From: Lentinula raphanica | Lineage: Eukaryota; Basidiomycota; Agaricomycetes; Agaricales; Omphalotaceae | Assembly (NCBI GenBank): GCA_027919835.1 | Contig: JANVFP010000023.1 | Span: 62,001-126,000, forward strand | Direction: 5' to 3' | Length of the DNA stretch: 64,000 nt | In this document: piece after piece, positions 22,563-32,432 of the stretch | Position numbering within the stretch: the first letter of the stretch is position 1 | Layout of the letters: each line of letters begins with the position of its first letter | Translations under genes and position numbers: made by a program | The notes under the pieces: model-generated | What the model saw: the letters and a program-made list of their open reading frames with translations, nothing else | Databases searched by the model: none | What the model was told of the DNA's origin: nothing

Positions 22563-24525
22563 TCATTGCTGACGACACTCTGGTTCCGCAGGACCATGCA
22601 TAAACTCATCCCCTTCCTCATCATCATCCTCATCCTCCCAATCTTCATCTATTATCTCATCGCGCTGGTTTGCAAAACCATGATCAAAGAAGTCCTGACT
22701 AGCCGGAAAAGATTGCGAACGCACGTCGATCTCCTCGAAGCTGACTTCGTCTACAATCTCCGGCTGTGGCTGCATCTCGGGTTTTTTGGGTGGAAGGATG
22801 TTTTCGAGGACCTGTTCAAGAAGGCAAAAGTTAGAGGTGTTGCATGTACTTGAGTGTGTGGTGTAGAGCTCCTGCAGGGACTTGCTTACCTGATGATCCA
22901 CCGACCGTAGCCAATCTTCACTTGGCATCTCGATCTCGAAGAGGACAAAGAGATCGCCTTTGGTGTCTGGTCGTTTGTATATGGGCATTCCCTCCCCTCG
23001 TAGGACAATGGTCGAATTAGGCTGTAGGATCTTGCCGGGAGGTGAGGTAACTTTGATACCACGCCCGTCGAGATGTGTGAGCAGGATTCTTGAAAAACCC
23101 AGGAGTGCTTCGGATAGAGTGATTTTGATTTTGACTAGTAGATCGTTGCCGTTTCGTTCGAAGGAATCATGAGGAAGGAGTTTCAAGACGAAGACTACGT
23201 CGCCGGCTGAGACGCCAGGCTATAGAGAGAAAGGGTAAGGAGCAAGCTCAAGGCCAGAGAGGAGCGAATGTTTACCTCTTCGTCACCAGCGCCCGCTAAG
23301 ACTATTCTCTGTTGGTCCTGCATGCCTTTCTCGATGAAAATCTCTTGACGTGTCTTCTCTTTAACGGTTCCAGAGCCTTTACACTTTTTGCACCTAGTGA
23401 AATATCGTTGAACACGGGAATGGACGATGAAGTGAGAGATGGAGAGCTAACATGTCTTTTTCTCGTAACTTCTCGCCCTTCCCATTACAATTTTCACATT
23501 TCTGAGGAGAGACCGCCATTCGCCCCCCGCCCAACTATGTTATGATGAGATAGAGATAATTACAGAGTGAACAAACATTTCGCACCTGCATCTTAACGTA
23601 GACACGACCGCTACCCTCACACCCTGAGCACTGTTTTGCTTTTGCATTCCCCTTAGCACCAGATCTACATTATCATCGTCATACGCACGTAAGTCTTCCT
23701 TTGAGAATTGAGAAGATCGATGAAACGCACCCTTTGCACGTATTACAGAGCACCTGCTTCTCCATGTTCATCTTCACCGTTTTCCCATTATACAAATCCT
23801 CCAACGTCACTTGATGCGGAATAACCGAATCATTCTTCCTCCCTCTAGAAGGTCCTCCCATGTCAAATCCAAACGAAAACCCACCCCCACGACCGGTAAA
23901 GAACTGCGTGAAAAGATCATCCATATCCATCCCACCTGAACGACCGCCTTGTAAGCCTTCCATGCCACCTTCGTCATACAGAGCTCTGGTCTCTGGATCG
24001 CTTAGGATCTCGTAGCTATGGGAGGTTGAGAATGGGGAAAGACGGTGGATTTTTATCAGTGTAAAGGTCGAGTGTAGAACCGAGAACAACACACGCAGCA
24101 GCCATTTCTTGGAATTTTGTACCGGCGTTTGGGTCATCTCTGTTCTGGAAAACCGAGTGTGAAGGTTCGTTCGATGGACTTTTGGAGAATTTGAGAGCCG
24201 TACCTTGTCCTGAAGAGAACCGGCGCTTGAGTAACAAGCAAAAAGTTAGGTTCTTCTTACATACTGGGTGAATGTCGCGAGCCTAGGACACATTTAGTTA
24301 GAGAGCGAAGAATGAGTAGGATGAAGAACCTTACCTTCTTCCTATATGCTTTCTTGATTTCGTCTAACGAGTATACGTTTACATGAGCTTAGAGAGCACA
24401 AGACTTTCGGTAAATTACCTTCACTGGCGCTAGGGGATATACCAAGCAAGTCGTATAGGTCTGTCTCGCCGGGCACTGTTGAGATATGAGAGATGGACAC
24501 AGAGTTTCGAGCACAAAAGCATACT
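22563..24525 (-). CDS. Type I (DNAJA/Ydj1-like) DnaJ co-chaperone with CaaX end
   Basis: An Hsp70 co-chaperone. The J domain reads GETDLYDLLGISPSASE, then DEIKKAYRKKARDIH, with the catalytic HPD followed by NRDDPNAGTKFQEMAAAYE. A Gly-rich linker with FTQFFTGRGGGFSFGFD follows. The zinc-finger region starts CNTCKG (of the CxxCxGxG type), and the substrate-binding domain carries ITLSEALLGFSRILLTHLDG and the closing GDLFVLFEIEMP. An acidic tail ends CRQQ, a likely farnesylation CaaX box (X=Gln) that would tether the protein to ER or other membranes. The start codon is split by an intron: the A is at 24525 and TG at 24474-24475, across 24476-24524. A 6-nt microexon (24204-24209) encodes the Asp of HPD and the next Lys. 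Confidence 0.9.
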
Positions 24526-24876
24526 CTGTAAGAAGGGAAGTGGGAGTGAAGGTGGTAGACGCGTTGCCGAGGACTTTCGCGTGTGAGTAACACTCTTTGA
24601 GCGCTTCGGCCCGTCAAACTTTTTTTTCTTCAACCACGACGTTCAACACAACTTTGAAGACGACGCTGGTGAGTTTATACCTCCGTGCTTTTTTGCTCAT
24701 GATGCTTTTATCTTATCTACATTGTCCGATTCATGACGATGAAAACACAATCCTGAAGCTTTCTCCGTATATCCAACACAACATGCTCATCTCCCAATTT
24801 TTTCATAGGTCGAATCACTGTCCTGCTTCTAGCACTCTCGAAAGCCAATGTATACAATACTACTATAGAATGCATC
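24526..24876. other. Divergent promoter region, DnaJ and rRNA methyltransferase
   Basis: About 350 bp between divergent genes, including the 5' untranslated exon of the DnaJ gene. No other feature is seen. Confidence 0.45.
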
Positions 24877-26795
24877 ATGAACTTCTACTTCGCTGCTGCT
24901 GAGGTCCTGGACCGCCTTGATTCCAAAAAGGGTTCTGTCAAGAGTCTCATCTCAACTGTCGCTGAGAAGGACAGGAAGCGTACTTCAGCTCTTGTCATAC
25001 AGACTTTGAAATGTGAGGCTCAAGCACCTTGCTCCGTGTCGAAGCTCCATGTTGAACGTGATCGTATCCAGACAAGCCCGTGCTGGTAGACATCATCGAC
25101 CAAGCCAAGATCATGAAAGAAGAACGCAAAAAGCTTACATCACTGAATTTAACTCTTGTCCTGGTTCATGATGTTCTGTTCGCTAGTGGGATACAAGCCG
25201 GAGACGGGCCTATCAAGCAAGCGATTCTTCGTCATAAGACAAGGCTTCATAGTGAACTCCAGAAGATTAAGATAAAACGAGGAGTAAAGCGCGATGAGGA
25301 TCTTGCGCAGACTGCTGATCAAAGAGCGGGTGAGGCCGAGCCTGTACTTGCCGAAGTTGGCTGTTTCTGACTAGGTTATACTAGCTCTTATACCCAGATA
25401 CGTTCGTATCAACACCCTTCTTTGGGAGATCGAGGAGGCCATGCAGTATTTTGCATCAAAAGGCTTTGTGCTAAAGGAGTACCTTCAAATTTCTTCGTAA
25501 GCTTGACGTGTTCACGTTCCATCCTACACTCAACATGATTAACATAGAACGTCCAAGAAAGAGTTTGCAAAGGACGAACATATCCCTGCGTTGCTACTGT
25601 TTCATCCTGATGTATCATTCCAAGACGATGACGCCTACAAAGCTGGCAAAGTAATTCTACAGGACAAGGCATCCTGTTTCCCCGCCGTCGTCCTCGACCC
25701 CCCGGTCTCTCCAAACGGTTCAGTCATAGATGCCACCTCCGCTCCTGGTAACAAAACATCACATCTGAGTGCTCTGATGTCCAATACAGGGACGGTACGT
25801 AATTTTCACGCATTCATGTTACCCAATGCTCATTTGAGCTATTTACACTTAGCTTTTCGCTTTCGAAAGGGATCGCAAACGATTCTCGACGTTGCAAATG
25901 ATGCTGTCGAGGGCAAAGTGCAAGAATGTTGTTCCTGTGAATGATGATTTTCTCAAAGTCGATCCCATGGATCGAAAGTATTCACAAGTTACACATATGT
26001 AAGATCTGGATTTCTACCTGCTATATTCTCGCATAGTAATATATTCATAGCCTTCTGGACCCTTCCTGTAGCGGTTCGGGCATTGTCAATCGTCTAGACT
26101 ACCTCATTGAGAATGGTAAGTCCACCTATTCATCATTACTATTCCTTCTATAACATGATTTCAAGAGCAAGATGCACAAGTAGAGCAAGAGGAGCGTCTC
26201 CAGAAATTAGCCAGTTTCCAATTGATGATGATCAAACACGCAATGAAGTGTGAGTCTGATTCATTGGCACAAAACACTCAGTTAAACAAACACCCTAACA
26301 GTCCCTGCCGTGCAACGAATTGTCTACAGCACATGCTCTGTCCATGCTATCGAGGACGAGCACGTTGTTCGTGTGGCACTAAAATCTGACGAGGCCCTGA
26401 CTGGTCATTTCAAACTGGCCCCAGAAAACGAGGTTTTACCTCAGTGGAAACGCCGCGGGTTCCCTAGTGAGATGGATGACCCACGTATGTTTGCATTCTG
26501 CGCTTGGTTCACTTGCACTGCCTAATGATCTCTTATAATTGACCGATACCCAGGCCATGCAGCCTCACTTGTGCGCTGTTTACCAGGCGAAGATGCGACC
26601 AATGGCTTTTTCGTCTCTTGTTTCATTCGATGCAGTGAGCAGGAGGATTCGGAAACCGAACCGAGTCAAAGCCGGAAACGGAAACTCGATGTGCTTGGTG
26701 CGGATGTAGAGATCTCTGCGCATCAGACTGAACCGCGACGAAAGAAGAAGAAGAAAAACAAACTGAAGGTGGAAGATAGTGCACCCGTTGCTTGA
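24877..26795 (+). CDS. rcm1: 25S rRNA cytosine-C5 methyltransferase (NSUN5/Rcm1 family)
   Basis: Methylates a cytosine of the large-subunit rRNA in the nucleolus. It starts MNFYFAAAEVLDRLDSKKGS, the usual N-terminus of this family. The Rossmann methyltransferase core includes SVIDATSAPGNKTSHLSAL (SAM loop), then LFAFERDRKRFSTLQMML. ILLDPSCSGSGIVNRLD carries motif IV Cys and RIVYSTCSVHAIEDE the catalytic motif VI Cys. The C-terminal domain ends in a lysine-rich nucleolar signal (RRKKKKKNKLK). It has about nine exons with introns of 50-80 bp, all joined in phase. Both catalytic Cys residues are present. Confidence 0.92.
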
Positions 26796-28694
26796 CGGCT
26801 GTGTGGTCGGTCACTGGTTTTGTGTACTGGAAGACGGACCACCGGATGTTCTACTCCACATACGACCTCATATGCTCATATAGGCTCATACGACACGCGT
26901 TGAAACGAGACTCTGGACTAAACCAACGTTTCCGATTCGCGCCCTCTTGGCACAGCTTGAATCCACGCTCGGCGATGGTCAACATTCGGTCAGTCTGAAC
27001 TAGTCTGTACTCTTCTGTACTCCGCCACCATCCGCCGTTTACTGGTACGTTACTGGTACGCTGTAACGCTCTGCTGTTTTGCTGGAGATTCCTACCAAAT
27101 CTGTGTCGCGTGGCTGAAAAGTAAAAGCTGTTAGCGAAACCCGTTGAAACACCTCTAAAGCCTACTTCGAAGCCGAGTATTTTCCTTCTTCCCTTTGGAC
27201 CCTTTAAGTTTTGGACCTTGCGATGAGGTGGATACCGATATACAATTTTTCTCAATTCTTGTGGCAGCCTGTGGCGTTTTGGGCTCGTCAGACGTCTTTT
27301 TCTGTCGCTTAGAGGTACATACACAGGGTCTAGACACAGCCAGTGTGTCGGGCATTCTACGGCTACCTACGGTGTGCTATAACAGGTTATAACAGACTAT
27401 AACATTAAAAGAAAGTGGTTTCCCCATATCGACAATCTTAGATCAGATTTCAACACAAACTCCCCATCTGAGGATGGACATCCGGAAAGGCAGCTCAGAC
27501 ATTGCATCATCTGTTTGTGAACATGCATGAACGACATCGGGATGCGATGCTTGAAAGGGCTCACTGGGCCTTCAGGTTTACCTCGTGGCAGAACTGGATT
27601 TGTGAACACAATGCTTCTTGAGGCTTGAGGGCCAGTTGCTATTGGAGTGTTGACCGACCAAGGAATATGGGCCCGGGGAGAACATATCGCGTGAAGGAAT
27701 AATGAATGCAAGAAAACATATCACATGTACTTTCCGTACATTGATGCTTTGTGATCCTGTAATATCTACGATCCCTAATCAGACCATGTGCAGAGTCTAA
27801 TTTTCTAAACTTTCTATGAATCTTTTGTGATCTCGATGTACCGGAAGGTAGCGAAAGAGGTACAAGGAGGTACTCTGATCTTCTGTGATCTTCCAGGTAT
27901 TGTTAACACTTTCTTTGACGGGCACGCTCTCGTCGCAGTAGATACTGAGGGAAAATTTTCTGTCTTGGACGCGGAAACAAATCCCTTTGCTGTGGTCATG
28001 GTCGATCAGAACAATACGGACTCCGCCTCCGAGTGAGGCACGTTAGTCGCCCGCCTGTGCGGCGGTTTTTGTAAGCCATCCAGCCATTTATGGCCTCATT
28101 TTCTCTTCGCCTAGTACAAAGGTGGGAGAGGGAGGGAGGCTGAAGGAGGAGGGTGAGGATGCTGGATGATGACATTCGTAATGTTGTATCTCCTCTTGAT
28201 CTCCTTCAGGGCTCTTGAATCGACAGGCAACAGGGAGTTAACGGCAGGTTAGTCCGGGGGCGCGATCTGGTATAGGATGCGGATGACAGGTTTGTTCGAA
28301 TCTAGCTCCCGGGCGCGCACTGGGCGAACATACGGTGTCAACATAGCACCTAAACGTCTTTGGTGAAGTTGTAGGGTGCATATGATGAAGGATGATAGAT
28401 GAGCGAATAAAAGCTGAACCTTGAGGCGTTGAAGCCTTTTACCACAAGGAATAGCGACATCTTTGCTGAAAATTAGGGGGAAATCAGGAGAAATCCGGCG
28501 CGCGGAAAGATTGCGCACAGATGATCGGTCGATCGTATTACCTAAAAAGGAATGAGCTAAAGCAGAATTTTTAACCCGAAATAATTTTGAGCCCCGAATT
28601 CGGCTCTTTATATGTTCTTTCATACCAAGGCAACATAACAATCTAAGTTTTCTTTCGCTTTCTTCCCCCTTCCACTAACTCTCAAGTTCCCCCC
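26796..28694. other. Long intergenic region with short direct repeats
   Basis: About 1.9 kb between the methyltransferase and the bZIP gene. It holds several short direct repeats: GGTACGTTACTGGTACG near 27040-27062, TCTGTACT repeats near 27004-27022, and three TATAACA units near 27378-27405. One possible small ORF lies at 27838-28036. The bZIP promoter side (28120-28160) is a purine-rich stretch. No gene beyond the small ORF can be supported, and the repeats may be the wreck of a mobile element. Confidence 0.35.
27838..28036 (+). CDS. Possible small protein, unknown
   Basis: A single open frame from the ATG at 27838 codes for about 65 residues, including TLIFCDLPGIVNTFFDGHAL and TEGKFSVLDAETNPFAVVM, and ends NNTDSASE. 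The composition is protein-like but I recognise no family. It is as likely to be the end of a decayed gene as a real small gene. Confidence 0.25.
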
Positions 28695-29727
28695 ATGTCC
28701 TCCAAACGCGGTCGTAAAAGAAACGATAATCTGCCCCCTAACCGTGCTAGGGACGTCCAACGGGCTTTCCGTGCACGACGCGCTGCTCATCTTCAGGTCT
28801 GTAATTTCTCATTGATCTATGTGAAATATCAAGTCTGAAATCCAATTACACACGCTAACCCTTCATCGCAAATTCCATTATTTGTAGGCCTTAGAGCAAA
28901 GGGTTTCTGAACTCGAGGAAGAGAACAGCTGTCTTCGACAAGCTCTCAGTCTCCCTCCTGCCAATCGTCCAGTGCTCGGCAAGGGTCCTACGGGCAAGGA
29001 CAAACCCAAGGCATACAACACTCACAGTCTGACTGCGATGGCCTTGAAATCTCGAGACTCTTCAGATTCCCCGCCGTCTACGCGTATGAGCTCTCATTCT
29101 CCAGAGAGCTCGATAGTCAGGCTTGATGATCCTGTATGGGATCAGACCATCGTCATGAACGACACTCCATCAGACCTCGCAAGTTCCTCGTCCTCTTCAT
29201 CTTATCCTAGTATGCACCCTATGTCCGCCCCACCATCTTCGAAATCATCTATGCAGTACAATCCGTACCCTCCCACCTCGTCGAGAAGTTCATCCGGATC
29301 TGGATCCGTTTACATGAACTCTCCGTCTCCTTATCCACATTCCCATCCTCACAGCAGCACCTATCCGAGCTCTGATTTTTCCGCTATGCGTCTGAATCCT
29401 CGAGAGGATAGCCGTACACATTATTCATACTCCCCTGCACCTTACGACGGCTCGTTACAAAACAACACGCCACCTTCGGCACCTCCTCATATACACTCAC
29501 AGCGCGACCAAGCTTCTATCTCCTATCCTCGCCGTCAGATGAACGAACCATATACTGTGGGTCCTGGAATCTCTCACTTTCCGACTCCCATGACGCATCA
29601 CACCATCCATCTGTCTTCTCCTCCACAAGTACACGACAACACCGTTCATTCGCACCTATCTCAGGGCGCCCGACATGTATACAACAATACTCCTGACACT
29701 ATTGTCCGTACACCTTCCATGTCTTGA
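28695..29727 (+). CDS. bZIP transcription factor
   Basis: The start MSSKRGRKRNDNLPPNRARD leads into the basic region NRARDVQRAFRARRAAHLQ. One intron is spliced in phase to ALEQRVSELEEENSCLRQAL, a leucine-zipper start with heptad L/V/L/L positions. The remaining 260 residues are a Ser/Pro/His-rich, probably disordered activation region. The QRAFRxR core is of the fungal AP-1/Yap type. However, the Asn that contacts DNA bases in most bZIPs aligns with Ala here, and an Asn lies two residues upstream. I recall the same RDVQRAFRARR pattern in other Agaricomycetes, so it seems to be a lineage-specific subfamily. Target genes are unknown. Confidence 0.88.
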
Positions 29728-30625
29728 GATCAGGCATCAATTGTTCAGTGGCTGGAAGATCACACCTCATTCTATGGGCTTCATACACTCGCTCCTTTCT
29801 ACAACTCTTCTATCTGAGCAGATTTATCTAGGACTCTCTGTTGTATTCCTATCATCGTAAATATTGTAATACATGCTTGCAGGCTTGCCTACTTAGAGTA
29901 GACATGTACCATTAAATCCGTACGATATCGTTCGCCTTACTTACTACAACCCGTATAATTCATTGCTATGCTTCGGGGCCTGGAGTCCCACCATCGCATT
30001 ATTCAAGGCCCGCAGCTCTCAATCTTGGTACAACAGACTGAGACAATTCTCTTTGTCGCTCGACAGACGGATACAAAGGTTGCAAGTGATAGTCCACTGT
30101 CCGGGGCTTGGCTTAAAATTCGGTAAATGGCTCAAATGTCTGAGGTCGTCTATGAGTAAGTTGGAGAAGTGTACAGACCTGTACAGGTTTGCTCGTACAG
30201 GACCTGGCAGGAACAGAGAGTTTTTGGCTGCATCTCGTATCGTATTCCGGTATCGCCTCGTTACTTCAGAATGAACTCCTCGGGAGGAAACATTCCGAAT
30301 CCTTAGGGCAACATCCGAACGGAGGACATAGCAATCTTCAGCTTTCGAAAACGGTCCACAAGGCATGCAGTGGCAAAGATTTGAAGTTTGAACAGAACTG
30401 TATGAACAGAGCATATTAGATTACAATCAAGGGCTCAAAATATCTACAGATTATAGCAAGAGGTAAGAGGTACTTAGTTTGAGGTTCGTATCCAAAGCGG
30501 TATAGCAAGATGCAAAGCAAGAGGTAGTTTCAGACTTGATAGATTCCAGACAGAGGGCACAGCTCTGACTCAGTTTTTCGGGATCGCAGAAAAAACGCAA
30601 GGATGCAAGAGGACGCAAGAGGCGC
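29728..30625. other. Convergent intergenic region
   Basis: About 900 bp between the bZIP and UNG genes, which converge. Short repeats of GTACAG occur at 30168-30206 and GCAAGAGG-type repeats at 30458-30620. No gene is seen. Confidence 0.4.
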
Positions 30626-32147
30626 TCAAGGATCGATACGACACCAGTCAACACGACCGTCCGGACCATATTTCTCTTCCAGCCAGTCATTCGCAGCCTT
30701 GAAATGACCGTTTCCTAAGAATCCTCGATGGGCTGATTTCGGGGACGGATGCTATCGATACGCTCGTTAGTACACTGCATCGCTGGTAAACGGCCAAAAA
30801 ACTGACAGCGCTTTTCAGAATCAGATGTTTGTTCTATCGATGGAATAGCATTTAAGAGCGGGAACAACCAAGATCCCAAAAATGGGATAGCTCACCTTGT
30901 TCAACCGAGCCACACGTTTTTCTGCAAAAGCACCCCAGGCAAGGAAGACAACTCCACGGCCGATTCCGCTCGCCTGTCCATCTGGACCGACTTTAATCGA
31001 TGCCCCACCCCATTTATCCACTACGTCGATGACCTTGTCTGTGAATCGTTCCCAGCCCTTATCTGAATGGGAATTGGCCTTTCGGGCTTCGACTGTGAGG
31101 GAAGAATTGAGCAAGAGAACTCCGGCGGAAGCCCATGCAGCTAGATGTCTACAATATGGGTACGATAATCAGGGCGCTGTCATTCAAGGACTGAGGCAGT
31201 TGAGTCGTCACCCATGTTTTGGTGGAATGAATTCCGGATATTCATTCTTGATTTCTGCATAGATCTGCAGGGGCAAATCAAACGCAAGGCCATGTGGCAT
31301 AGATCTTGTGAACTCACGTTGAGCAAAGATGGCGGTATTGGAATACCCATACGAACAGAGAAGCAGAGGCCTATGTATATAACTCAGGTCAATGTCTGCA
31401 TGAACACAAAACGCGTCGTCGATCGAGGACCTACCGTGAGCTTGATTGGGACCAGGATATGGGTCTTGTCCTATTATCACAACCTTGACCTTTCCCAGCG
31501 GTGTTTCTGACCAGGAGTATATATCTCTAGCTGCCATCGACAGTTACATATTGAGACCTGTATAGAAATCGTGTGACTTACGAGAAGGATACACTTTCAA
31601 CGGGTGGGGTATATATTCAGGCTCTCGAACACCTTCATTCCAAAGAAAGCGCTTGAGAGCTATGAAATAAGGTTGTTTGATTTCATCTTTCAGAACCTTC
31701 AACCTGGCAACTCTAATCATACGACTGAAACAGAGTTGGCACTTTATACTCGTACCAGCTTTTCCCCATTACATCACATTCGAGGCGGAGCAGTCTGGCT
31801 TGCTCTTCGTTCAGAGATTCTTGGAAAGCTTTCATAGAGAAGGGTATGGAATTGAGTTTCTGAACCCCAAACACCGTCGCTTTCGCGCGAGAAGGACTAG
31901 GGTTGGAATCCAAAGACGAGGAAGAAGCAGAAGCCTTTAACTTTTTCGTCGGTTGAGAGCTAGATGTTGAGAACATATCAACAAGTGTTCGCTGACGCTT
32001 CAACGTAGTCACAGTCGTTTTTGACGCGTTAGCCTGGAGAGACTGGGACGATTGTGTCGACGACACGACCTCGGTTTTAGAGTCTGCATTCGAGCGCCCA
32101 GAGGGCGCAAGGTCTTCAAAGTAGACCACTTCATCTGCGGCAGACAT
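30626..32147 (-). CDS. ung1: Uracil-DNA glycosylase (UDG family 1)
   Basis: Removes uracil from DNA in base-excision repair. The N-terminus is disordered and holds a PCNA-binding-like QRTLVDMF and a basic TKKLKA segment, as in nuclear UNG. The catalytic domain shows [19 protein letters not shown] (water-activating Asp), [16 protein letters not shown] and [10 protein letters not shown]. Further on are [19 protein letters not shown] (uracil-binding Asn) and [16 protein letters not shown], then the [15 protein letters not shown] minor-groove loop with the catalytic His. It ends [17 protein letters not shown]. There are about six introns. All catalytic residues are present. It is divergent from dolichol kinase. 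Confidence 0.94.
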
Positions 32148-32432
32148 GGATCAAAGCAAACGGAGTGTAGTTCTCCAGTCTAAACCAAATATTCTGGATG
32201 TTTAAAATGGGAAGAGATTGAAAGAGGCTGAAAGAGTTGTGAGCGCTCTCAGTGAGCGCTAAGCCATTTAACTTTTAGGGTGCGTGAAATTTTGTCACGC
32301 GCCGTCACGCTGGCGTCTAACTGACACGTTACGAGAAGAAATTGTATTGTTTCGATATTGTCCAGGTGTTTTAGTTACAGTCATCTTCCAAGAATTTACA
32401 CCTTGAATTTCACCATTCACTCTCTTTCCAAA

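Noticed and set aside
24474..24476. GTG as start codon of the DnaJ gene
   Set aside because: A 49-nt intron with good splice signals yields a proper ATG at the same codon, which is a better explanation than a non-AUG start.
26851..27324. 157-codon minus-strand frame downstream of NSUN5
   Set aside because: Its first codon is not ATG, it has no domain motif, and it overlaps a repeat-rich intergenic stretch.
28249..28641. 130-codon minus-strand frame upstream of the bZIP gene
   Set aside because: Lies in the bZIP promoter, begins at a non-ATG codon, and shows no family pattern.
30019..30414. 131-codon minus-strand frame between bZIP and UNG
   Set aside because: No motif, weak start and located in a convergent 3' region.
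32146..32200. ATG at about 32145 on the plus strand as start of dolichol kinase
   Set aside because: It overlaps the UNG start region on the other strand and gives no good splice path into the Ser/Arg-rich exon.
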